NCBI RefSeq assembly: GCF_000429065.1
Contig: NZ_AUBD01000001.1
Span: 476,458-540,457, forward strand
Origin: Silanimonas lenta DSM 16282
GTDB lineage: Bacteria > Pseudomonadota > Gammaproteobacteria > Xanthomonadales > Xanthomonadaceae
Direction of reading: 5' to 3'
Length of the DNA stretch: 64,000 nt
Shown here: piece after piece, positions 57,416 through 64,000 of the stretch
Layout of the letters: every line of letters begins with the position of its first letter
How positions within the stretch are numbered: position 1 is the first letter of the stretch
Notes under the pieces: generated by a model
Database searches by the model: none
Told to the model about the DNA's origin: nothing
The model's input: only the letters and a program-made list of their open reading frames with translations
Translations under genes and position numbers: made by a program

Positions 57416-58252
57416 ATGGAAACGATGAACCAAACCCTTGCCTGGATGGGCGATCCGCTGATCGCTTTGTATCAACGTTTGGCCGCGCTCGCCCCGAATC
57501 TGGTCGGGGCCTTGGCGCTGCTGCTGGCCGGCTATGTGCTGGGCAAGATCGCCGCGGCCATCACGCGCCGAGGGCTGGCCCGACTGGGGGCGGACCGGCT
57601 CGCCGAAAGCTCGGGGCTTGCAGCGTTGTCCCGCCAGTGGGGCCTGGAGCGGCCGCTGTCGTCTCTCGTCGGCTCGCTGGCGTTCGCCTTCATTCTGCTG
57701 GCCTTCGCCATCTCGGCGGCCGATGCTTTGGGTCTGGCCGCGGCCGGTCAGGCCGTCGCGCAGGTGATGCTGTTCTTGCCCAAGTTCGTCGCAGCCATGG
57801 CCGTGCTGGTGCTGGGCCTGATGGCGGCCAGCTGGCTCGCCGGGCTGGTGCGCCGCGCGGCGGATGGCGCCGGCGTCGAGTACGCGCCCACCCTGGGCCG
57901 CATCACCATGGGCGTGCTCTCGGCGCTGGTGGCGCTGATGGCTGTCGATCAGCTCGACATCCGCATCGTGCTACTGCAGGAAGTCATCGGCATCGCGCTC
58001 GCCGCCCTGGGCGTGGCCGTGGCCTTGTCGCTGGGGCTGGGCACGCGCGCGCTCTCGGGCGAGATCGTCAGTGGCGTGTATGTGCGCGACTGGCTGCGCG
58101 AAGGCGATCGCATCGAATGGAACGGCCAGCAGGCCACGGTGCGGGAGGCGGGCACGCTCAAGACGCTACTCGTGCTCGACGACGGGCGCGAGCTGAGCGT
58201 GGCCCATTCGCGGCTGCTCACTCAAGACGTCATCGTTCAGCGCCAGTCGTGA
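57416..58252 (+). CDS. MscS-like small-conductance mechanosensitive channel
   Basis: A 278-residue membrane protein. Five or so helices: LVGALALLLAGYVLGKIAAA, a second pair near 95-145, then the pore-like Gly/Ala-rich helix LAALGVAVALSLGLGTRALS. The beta domain starts at VYVRDWLREGDRIEWNG. Such channels open on membrane tension. AGGAG is seven bases before the ATG. A sigma factor gene follows 25 bp later. Confidence 0.85.
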   Translation: METMNQTLAWMGDPLIALYQRLAALAPNLVGALALLLAGYVLGKIAAAITRRGLARLGADRLAESSGLAALSRQWGLERPLSSLVGSLAFAFILLAFAISAADALGLAAAGQAVAQVMLFLPKFVAAMAVLVLGLMAASWLAGLVRRAADGAGVEYAPTLGRITMGVLSALVALMAVDQLDIRIVLLQEVIGIALAALGVAVALSLGLGTRALSGEIVSGVYVRDWLREGDRIEWNGQQATVREAGTLKTLLVLDDGRELSVAHSRLLTQDVIVQRQS

Positions 58253-58277
58253 AGCACTGGGCCTCGTCGCGGCGACC

Positions 58278-58853
58278 ATGCAGGAACCCAGCGATGCCGC
58301 CCTGGTGGCTCAGGCGCAGGCCGAACTGCCTTACCGCACCGGTGCGTTCGAGGCCCTGATGCGGCGCCACGGCGCGCGCATCCAGCAACTGGCGCGGCGC
58401 TTTGCCGCCAGCGCCGCCGATGCCGAGGACCTGACGCAAGAGGTGATGCTTAAGGTCTTTTTCGAGCTGCCGCGCTTTCGCGCGGAGGCGACCTTCACGA
58501 CCTGGCTGTGGCGCGTGACGGCCAACGTTTGCATCGACCATCAGCGGCGGCTGGACTCGCGTCCCGCGCTGGTTTCATTGGCCGACGACGAGGACACGCC
58601 TGAGCCGGCCGATCCGCGCGACCCGATCGCCGCCGCACAGGCTCGTATGGACATGGAACGGCTGCTGCGCCAGTTGCCCCCCGAGGATCGCATGGTGGTG
58701 CTGCTGCGACTGCTCGTGGGTCTGGAGTTCGCCGAGATTGCCAAGGCGACCGGTCTAGGGCTGTCGGCCGCCAAGATGCGCTACGCGCGGGCCCTCGACA
58801 AACTGCGCGCCTTGGCCATGGGCGCTGACACCAGCCACCAGCGCTCGGGGTGA
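58278..58853 (+). CDS. ECF-type RNA polymerase sigma factor
   Basis: A 191-residue protein. Region 2: FEALMRRHGARIQQLARRFA and DAEDLTQEVMLKVFFELPRF with TFTTWLWRVTANVCIDHQRR. Region 4: LPPEDRMVVLLRLLVGLEFA and IAKATGLGLSAAKMRYARAL. No anti-sigma gene is evident downstream, where an IS element lies. The link to the MscS-like gene suggests envelope-stress control. The 241 bp from here to the IS hold no gene I can support. Confidence 0.9.
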   Translation: MQEPSDAALVAQAQAELPYRTGAFEALMRRHGARIQQLARRFAASAADAEDLTQEVMLKVFFELPRFRAEATFTTWLWRVTANVCIDHQRRLDSRPALVSLADDEDTPEPADPRDPIAAAQARMDMERLLRQLPPEDRMVVLLRLLVGLEFAEIAKATGLGLSAAKMRYARALDKLRALAMGADTSHQRSG

Positions 58854-59094
58854 GTGCGCTCAGCCTGTGCCGGCCGCCGCGGCCGACAGCGCACGGCCCG
58901 AGGCGTCTCATGCCGGCCTGTGGCGCCATGGAAGCAGCGACGGGGTGATACCGGAGCGCGTCGCGCTATCCCGATGTGGAGTCGGGTGCGGGATGCTGCC
59001 GTTGCTGCGATCACTTCCGAGGGATCAGGCGACCACGTCCGTTGTCGTCCTTGCCGCGAGACGATCGCGCATGAGACGGGCAGCGTGCACCATG

Positions 59095-60276
59095 TTAGGG
59101 AAACGCTGATCAAGCCCACCGCATGGTAGTGACATGCGTTGGAGGTGTCGATGCAAGATGCGAGGATGACGATGAAGCAGATGACCTTGGCAGCGGCGGC
59201 CGATGCGTCGGCGGGATTCGAGCGCTTTCGTAAGCCTACGCGCCGCGACGCATTCCTGGCCCAGATGCAGACGATCGTGCCGTGGGGGCGGCTGGTGGCG
59301 CTGATCGAGCCGCACTACCCCAAGCCCGGCAACGGCCGCCCGCCCATCGGGCTGGAGCGCATGCTGCGCATCCACCTGCTGCAGCACTGGTTCAACCTGG
59401 CCGATGCGGCGTGCGAGGAGGCGCTGTACGACTCGGCGGCGCTGCGCGCTTTCGTTGGCATCGATCTGGGTCGCGAGCCGGTGCCCGACGCCACCACGAT
59501 CCTCAAGTTTCGTCACCTGCTGGAGAGGCACCAGCTGGGGCAAGCCATCTTCGCCGAGGTTGGCCGCATCTTGCAGGAGCGAGGGCTTCGCCTGAGCGCG
59601 GGCACGATCGTGGACGCCACCATCATCGCCGCGCCGAGCTCGACCAAGAACGCCGAGCAGCAGCGCGACGCCGAGATGAAGCAGACGCGCAAGGGCAAGC
59701 AGTGGTACTTCGGCATGAAAGTGCACGTGGGTGCCGACAGCAAGACCGGGCTGGTGCACAGCGCCGTGGTCACCAGTGCCAACGTGCATGACAAGCATGC
59801 CTTGCCCGATCTGCTGCACGGTGCGGAAAAGCGCGTCTACGGCGACCGCGGCTACCAGGGCTGCCGCGACATCATCAAGGCGGCAGCACCCCAGGCGCGC
59901 GACTTCACCAACCGGCGCGTGCGCAAGCCCGACGGGCAGGACGAGGCCGAGCGGCTGCGCAACCGCACCAAGAGCCGCACTCGAGCGCGCGTGGAGCACT
60001 CGTTTCACGTGCTCAAGCGCCTGTGGGGGTTCGTCAAGGTGCGCTACCGCGGACTCGCCAAGAACGCCAACCGCGTCTTCACGGCGCTAGCGATGGTCAA
60101 TCTGTATATGGCCGCGCGGCGCGTGCCGGCGTTGGTGCGCCCATAGTGCGCCCAATGCGGGCCAGGTGGCCCGAAAACGGGCCCGCAGGGGCCGCCAGAG
60201 CGAGCAAAATCGTGCCGCCCAAGCCCGTACAGCCCGCATCGCTACCCCTGCTGCAACTTGATCAGCGTTTCCCTAA
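59095..60276. mobile_element. IS5-family insertion sequence, apparently intact
   Basis: TTAGGGAAACGCTGATCAAG (59095-59114) is repeated as its exact complement at 60257-60276. If the element itself begins at GGG (59098) and ends at CCC (60273), it is flanked by a TA direct duplication, as in the IS427-type branch. The single transposase ORF lies between. A hairpin GGCCCG-AAAA-CGGGCC (60168-60183) follows the gene. Confidence 0.88.
59151..60146 (+). CDS. IS5-family DDE transposase
   Basis: A 331-residue protein. The N-terminal IS5 block is RFRKPTRRDAFLAQMQTIVP with GRPPIGLERMLRIHLLQHWF. The DDE residues are in GTIVDATIIAAPSS, VYGDRGYQG and RARVEHSFHVLKRLWGF. The ATG at 59151 has GGAGG five bases upstream; a TTG at 59139 is open but less likely. 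The frame is unbroken, so it could be active. Confidence 0.93.
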   Translation: MQDARMTMKQMTLAAAADASAGFERFRKPTRRDAFLAQMQTIVPWGRLVALIEPHYPKPGNGRPPIGLERMLRIHLLQHWFNLADAACEEALYDSAALRAFVGIDLGREPVPDATTILKFRHLLERHQLGQAIFAEVGRILQERGLRLSAGTIVDATIIAAPSSTKNAEQQRDAEMKQTRKGKQWYFGMKVHVGADSKTGLVHSAVVTSANVHDKHALPDLLHGAEKRVYGDRGYQGCRDIIKAAAPQARDFTNRRVRKPDGQDEAERLRNRTKSRTRARVEHSFHVLKRLWGFVKVRYRGLAKNANRVFTALAMVNLYMAARRVPALVRP

Positions 60277-60341
60277 GATAGTGGCGTGGGAAAAGCGACC
60301 AGTTTGACGCTGGCCTGTCCTTCGAGGGGGAGCTCAAACCC

Positions 60342-61136
60342 ATGACGAACATCCTGCGGCGCAATCACGTCACCGACCATGCGGGCCCAGGCACCCCTGT
60401 GCTCTACGCCCACGGCTTTGGCTGCCATCAAGACATGTGGGCCGATATCACGCCAGCGTTCGCCGGCCGGCAGCGGCAGGTGTTGTTCGACTACGTCGGC
60501 TCGGGCCGCTCCGATCCGTCGGCGTTTTCGGTGCAGCGCTATTGCCATTTGCGCGGCTATGCGCAGGACCTGCTGGAGGTGTGCGAGGCCACCGGATTGA
60601 CCCGCGACGTGGTAGTGGTGGCGCATTCGGTGAGCTGCTCGATCGCCATGCTGGCGGCCATCGAACGCCCGCAATGGTTCCGGCACCTGGTCCTGATCGG
60701 CCCCAACCCCTGCTTCGTCAACGATCCCCCCTACGTCGGCGGCTTCGAGCGCAGCGACCTGCAAGAGCTTCTGGAGCTGATGCAGCGCAACTACATGGGC
60801 TGGGCGGATTTCTTGGCACCCGTGGTCGCCAGCGACAGTGACACATCGCGCGCCAGACTGCGCGAGAGCTTCTGCTCCACCGACCCGGTGATGGCCAAGA
60901 CTTTCGCCGAGGCCACCTTCTTTGCCGACAACCGCGCCGATCTGCCTCGGGTGAGCACCCCCTGCCTCATCTTGCAGCATGCCCGCGACGCGCTGGCGCC
61001 GCTGGCGGTGGGCGAGTATTTGCACGCCCATCTGCCGCGCAGCACCTTGCAGGTGCTCGACGTCACCGGGCACTGCGCCCACATGAGCCACCCCCACCTG
61101 GTCATCGAGGCGGTGCGCGGAGTGTTGAAGGATTAG
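60342..61136 (+). CDS. RsbQ-like alpha/beta hydrolase
   Basis: A 264-residue protein (B. subtilis RsbQ 269). The start RRNHVTDHAGPGTPVLYAHG and the oxyanion region match RsbQ. The catalytic triad is visible: Ser96 in AHSVSCS, Asp216 in HARDALAP, and His247 in GHCAHMS. RsbQ is thought to make or release a small hydrophobic ligand for the PAS domain of RsbP. Here the gene 29 bp downstream encodes PAS-GGDEF, so the product may tune cyclic di-GMP synthesis. Confidence 0.9.
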   Translation: MTNILRRNHVTDHAGPGTPVLYAHGFGCHQDMWADITPAFAGRQRQVLFDYVGSGRSDPSAFSVQRYCHLRGYAQDLLEVCEATGLTRDVVVVAHSVSCSIAMLAAIERPQWFRHLVLIGPNPCFVNDPPYVGGFERSDLQELLELMQRNYMGWADFLAPVVASDSDTSRARLRESFCSTDPVMAKTFAEATFFADNRADLPRVSTPCLILQHARDALAPLAVGEYLHAHLPRSTLQVLDVTGHCAHMSHPHLVIEAVRGVLKD

Positions 61137-61165
61137 CGCGGGGCGCGAGCCCAGCCGCCCCCCTG

Positions 61166-62155
61166 ATGAGCCACGTCCCCCTGAGCGACATTCCCGCGCC
61201 CTGTTGGGTGACCGACGGCCAGGGCGTGCTGCGGCGCTACAACGCTCGGCTGGCCGAGTGGGTGGGCTTGCCCGATTCGGGTGCGCAAGGCGATGTTGCC
61301 GTGACGATGACCGACTGGCTCACGCCCGCCGGCCGTATCTTCTTCGAAACCCACGTCTGGCCCACGCTGCGCCGCGACGGCCTCATCGTCGAAATCTTTG
61401 CCTACTGGCAGCCAGGCGGCCGGCGCTCGGGGGCTTATGTCAGCGCCAAGCGGATGGAACACGACGCCGAGCCGCAGTATTTGTGGCTGCTGTTCGCCGC
61501 CGAGGATCGCCAAGCTTTCGAACAAGCGCTGATCCAGGCCCGGCAACGCGCGCAATCCCAGACCGAGCAGTTGCAGGAGGCGCACGCGCGGCTGCGCCTG
61601 CTCAACGGGCAGCTCCAGCGGCAAATCCATCAGACGCAGGCCGAGAACCGCACCCTGTCCGAACTGGCCGCCCATGATCCCCTCACCGGGTTGGGCAACC
61701 GGCGCAGCCTGCAGGCGCTGTCGCAGGCGCTGGCATCGCGCCCGGCACCAAGGAGGCCATATGCGGTGCTCATGATCGACATCGACCACTTCAAGGCCAT
61801 CAACGACCAGCACGGCCATACGCGGGGCGATGCGGTGCTGGCGGGGGTGGCCGAGTGCCTGCGACGCTGCGCGCGGCAAAGCGACACCGTGGTTCGCTAT
61901 GGCGGAGAGGAGTTCACGCTGGTGCTGCCCGACGCGGACGTCTCGCAAGCGCTGGTAGTGGCCGCGCGGGCGCATGAGGAGATCGCCCGCGCCCGGCCCG
62001 GTGGACTGGCAGTGACGGTGAGCATCGGCGCCGCCGCTGCGCTAAGCGACGATGCTGATCTCTATGAGGTGCTGCAACACGCCGACGAGGCGCTGTATGC
62101 CGCCAAGTCCCAGGGCCGCAACACCACAGTCTGCCATTCGTCCAGTAGGCGCTGA
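61166..62155 (+). CDS. PAS-GGDEF diguanylate cyclase, probable partner of the RsbQ-like hydrolase
   Basis: A 329-residue soluble protein. A PAS domain occupies about 8-112 (PAPCWVTDGQGVLRRYNARL, VEIFAYWQPGGRRSGAYVSA), a coiled coil about 115-165, and the GGDEF domain starts near DPLTGLGNRR. The active site GGEEF is at 246-250 and an inhibitory RQSD is five residues upstream (237-240). It should make cyclic di-GMP. In B. subtilis the RsbQ partner RsbP is PAS plus phosphatase; here the output is replaced. The 221 bp after it hold no gene I can support. Confidence 0.92.
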   Translation: MSHVPLSDIPAPCWVTDGQGVLRRYNARLAEWVGLPDSGAQGDVAVTMTDWLTPAGRIFFETHVWPTLRRDGLIVEIFAYWQPGGRRSGAYVSAKRMEHDAEPQYLWLLFAAEDRQAFEQALIQARQRAQSQTEQLQEAHARLRLLNGQLQRQIHQTQAENRTLSELAAHDPLTGLGNRRSLQALSQALASRPAPRRPYAVLMIDIDHFKAINDQHGHTRGDAVLAGVAECLRRCARQSDTVVRYGGEEFTLVLPDADVSQALVVAARAHEEIARARPGGLAVTVSIGAAAALSDDADLYEVLQHADEALYAAKSQGRNTTVCHSSSRR

Positions 62156-62376
62156 CGCCGCACGACCCGTCGGCGCTCCATCGGTGCGAAGGAGCCTGTG
62201 TCGCACCCCTCTCATCCCAATCCAGTCCGGCCAGGCGAGCCGCGTGCACGCCGTTCGTGCTTGTGGCCATCGGCAAACCAGAAGTTCCTGCGTGGTTCGC
62301 CATTCGGTCCCTCCAAGGTTCGCCACCCGAAGCCTGCAATGACACCTGTTCCTCAACAGCGTCATAGGAGGCTTCC

Positions 62377-62640
62377 ATGCCGACAACGGCAAGCACCATC
62401 CCCCGGTCGCCGGTCGATGCGATCAACAGCCTGTCTCCCGGCGACCGTCGGGTCCTCAACGAGAACGAACTCGCGCAGCGCTGGGGCCTGAGCCCCAAGA
62501 CCCTGCAGCGCTGGCGCAGCGAAGGGCGCGGCCCGCGCTACCTGAAGCTGTCCAAGCGCGTCAGCTACCCCCTGGAGTCGGTCATCGAGTTCGAGCGTGG
62601 CGCCCTGCACGACTCGACCTCCGAGCGCGCGGCGCGCTGA
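62377..62640 (+). CDS. HTH (AlpA/excisionase-like) DNA-binding protein
   Basis: An 87-residue protein with the MerR-like HTH LNENELAQRWGLSPKTLQRW and the wing RSEGRGPRYLKLSKRVSYPL. Such proteins regulate integration or excision of phages and islands. AGGAGG lies five bases before the ATG. It is the first gene of the right-hand module. Confidence 0.88.
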   Translation: MPTTASTIPRSPVDAINSLSPGDRRVLNENELAQRWGLSPKTLQRWRSEGRGPRYLKLSKRVSYPLESVIEFERGALHDSTSERAAR

Positions 62641-62651
62641 AGGGGGATGCG

Positions 62652-63131
62652 ATGAGCGATGTGACCCTCTACCCCGCCGACCTCGCCGCGATGTCCGTCG
62701 GCCAGCTGGCTCGACTCCCGCCCGCCCAGAAGGCGCAGATCAGCCGCCACCTGGACGAAGCGCTCGCCTGGCTCAAGCAGGCCCGCGCCAAGTTCGACGC
62801 TGCACTCGATGCCGCCTACGGCGAGCAGGCCCGTGCGGCACGCCTCGAGGCGGGCAAGGACTTCGGCCTCGTGCACCTGAACGACGGACCGCTGCGCGTG
62901 ACGGTCGAGGTCCCGAAGCGCGTGTCCTGGGACCAGGCGCAACTGGCCGCCATCGCCCGGCGCATCGCCGCCGCCGGCGAGAAGGTCGAGGACTACCTGG
63001 ACGTCGAGTACTCGGTGTCCGAGTCCCGCTTCAACCACTGGCCGAGCGCCTTGCGCGCCGGATTCGAGGCCGCCCGCACCGTCAAGCCCGGCAAGCCCAC
63101 GTTCCGGCTGGCCCTTGTCTCGGAGGAGTGA
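62652..63131 (+). CDS. Hypothetical protein of phage/ICE-type module
   Basis: A 159-residue soluble protein. The N-terminus has LPPAQKAQISRHLDEALAWL, a helical region, then KDFGLVHLNDGPLRVTVEVP and a basic C-terminal part with FNHWPSALRAGFEAARTVKP. No family was recognised. Its spacing (11 bp after the HTH gene, AAGGGGG before the ATG) and neighbours suggest a mobile-element operon. Confidence 0.72.
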   Translation: MSDVTLYPADLAAMSVGQLARLPPAQKAQISRHLDEALAWLKQARAKFDAALDAAYGEQARAARLEAGKDFGLVHLNDGPLRVTVEVPKRVSWDQAQLAAIARRIAAAGEKVEDYLDVEYSVSESRFNHWPSALRAGFEAARTVKPGKPTFRLALVSEE

Positions 63132-63134
63132 TCC

Positions 63135-63212
63135 ATGCGCACCGAACTGAACGAAAAGGGCCGGAATTCAATTCCGACCCCTGTCGCCAAGCGGCTGAAG
63201 GAGGTGGCGTGA
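63135..63212 (+). CDS. 25-residue micro-ORF between two mobile-element genes
   Basis: An ATG at 63135 preceded by GGAGGAG opens a 25-codon frame whose TGA overlaps the ATPase start (TGATG). The peptide is basic with NSIPTPVAKRLKEVA at the end. A perfect 15-bp inverted repeat (CGGAATT, C, AATTCCG; 63162-63176) lies inside. It may couple translation or be chance. Confidence 0.4.
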   Translation: MRTELNEKGRNSIPTPVAKRLKEVA

Positions 63213-64000
63213 TGGCCCTTCCCATCATCACCGCCGACCAGCGACTGCGCGAGAAGCAGGGCGTGAAGCTCGTGCTGCTGGGCAAGAGCGGCATCGGCAA
63301 GACCAGCCAGCTCAAGACCCTGCCGGAAGGATCGACCCTGTTCGTCGACCTCGAGGCCGGCGACTTGGCGGTCAAGGACTGGCGCGGCGACTGCGTGCGC
63401 CCGACCACCTGGCCGGAGTTTCGCGACCTGGTGGTGTTCCTGGCCGGCGCGAACCCGGCGCTGCCCGCGGATGCGCCGTTCTCCGAGGCGCATTACCGGC
63501 ATGTGTGCGAGCGCTATGGCGACCCGGCGCAACTGGCGAAGTACGACACCTACTTCGTCGACAGCATCACGGTGCTCGCGCGCCTCGCCCTGATTTGGGC
63601 CAAGACCCAGCCGCAGGCCTACAGCGAGCGCACCGGCAAGCCCGACACCCGCGGCGCCTATGGCCTGCTCGGCTCGGAACTCATCGGGGCGCTGACTCAC
63701 CTACAGCACGCGCGCGGCAAGCACGTCGTGTTCGTGGCCATCCTCGACGAGCGCCTGGACGACTTCAACCGCAAGGTCTTCGTGCCGCAGATCGAGGGCG
63801 CCAAGACCGCCGCGGAACTGCCCGGCATCGTCGACGAGGTGGTCACCTTGGCCGAGATCAAGGCCGAGGACGGATCAATCTACCGCGCCTTCGTCTGCCA
63901 CACGCTGAACCCCTACGGCGTCCCGGCCAAGGACCGCTCCGGCCAGCTCGAGTTGCTGGAGCCGCCGAACCTGCGCGCGCTGATCGACAAGTGCGCCGCC
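63212..64000 (+). CDS. Phage-type ATP-binding protein (AAA/RecA-like), cut by right edge
   Basis: At least 263 residues from an ATG at 63212 with AAGGAGG upstream. The Walker A is VLLGKSGIGKTSQLKTL (about 20-36); YFVDSITVLARLALIW is a probable Walker B region. The C-terminus is not in the window. Similar nucleotide-binding proteins occur at the start of replication modules of phages and integrative elements. Confidence 0.85.
   Translation, partial: MALPIITADQRLREKQGVKLVLLGKSGIGKTSQLKTLPEGSTLFVDLEAGDLAVKDWRGDCVRPTTWPEFRDLVVFLAGANPALPADAPFSEAHYRHVCERYGDPAQLAKYDTYFVDSITVLARLALIWAKTQPQAYSERTGKPDTRGAYGLLGSELIGALTHLQHARGKHVVFVAILDERLDDFNRKVFVPQIEGAKTAAELPGIVDEVVTLAEIKAEDGSIYRAFVCHTLNPYGVPAKDRSGQLELLEPPNLRALIDKCAA

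Larger units (their letters stand above)
43264..64000. mobile_element. Accessory region (putative genomic island or stacked islands), right end not in window
   Basis: From just past tRNA-Phe the gene content changes from housekeeping genes to an XRE/ImmA module, efflux, mercury uptake, a serine recombinase operon, an IS5-family element and phage-like genes. Base composition also looks lower in GC than in the first 43 kb. No second copy of the tRNA-Phe 3' end was seen, so the boundary and the number of elements are unproven. The gap 43264-43488 holds no gene I can support. Confidence 0.45.

Noticed and set aside
58854..59129. Possible anti-sigma gene after the ECF sigma factor
   Set aside because: The open frame runs into the IS end, lacks a ribosome site and shows no anti-sigma or membrane pattern.
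59091..60280. Four-base target duplication at the IS5 ends
   Set aside because: The flanking TTAG and CTAA are complements, not direct repeats; only a TA direct duplication fits.
43225..64000. Second copy of the tRNA-Phe 3' end as an attachment site
   Set aside because: No such repeat was seen by eye in the window; it may lie beyond the right edge.

Overview
The window is GC-rich, gene-dense bacterial chromosome. Overlapping ATGA/GTGA start-stop junctions are frequent. The order queA-tgt-yajC-secD-secF, divergent rsmD/ftsY, ftsY-asmA-like-mutY-yggX and a thrL-thrA-thrB-thrC operon all point to a gammaproteobacterium. The very high GC and the mix of families suggest the Lysobacterales (Xanthomonadales); that placement is inference, because no rRNA gene is present.

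Bases 1 to about 43,260 look like core chromosome. In order: the start of cydA with a GbsR-type regulator; a degenerate M13 peptidase and rapA; a rhomboid protease, an alkyltransferase-like protein and an ExoD protein; a PhnD-like binding protein coupled to a GGDEF-EAL protein; trmJ and suhB; secDF-yajC-tgt-queA; a zinc alcohol dehydrogenase; a DesKR-like two-component system with an ABC exporter; a class III aminotransferase; a TPR-GGDEF protein; the threonine operon with an attenuator; a PhoX-like protein, a DUF4920 protein, an MBL hydrolase, ggt, a ferredoxin and a lipoprotein; coaD, rsmD, ftsY, an AsmA-like gene, mutY and yggX; and a tRNA-Phe gene.

From just after tRNA-Phe to the right edge the content is accessory. 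It starts with a divergent four-gene module (XRE and ImmA/IrrE against two unrecognised genes). Next come a TetR/SmvA-like efflux pair with a CPBP protease, a broken LysE gene and small regulator or acetyltransferase genes. A serine-recombinase operon follows (small ORF, DUF2924, recombinase, unknown), then a mercury uptake locus without a reductase, a MscS-like channel with an ECF sigma factor, an intact IS5-family element, and an RsbQ-like hydrolase beside a PAS-GGDEF protein. The window ends in what looks like the start of a phage- or ICE-type module (HTH protein, unknown protein, ATPase running off the edge).

The most interesting points are the RsbQ/PAS-GGDEF pair, the XRE-ImmA divergent module with repeated boxes in its promoter region, the mirror-symmetric and probably leaderless TetR/efflux promoter, a strong hairpin that includes the start codon of the recombinase operon, a predicted pseudo-peptidase of family M13, and a promoter-proximal terminator in the aminotransferase leader.
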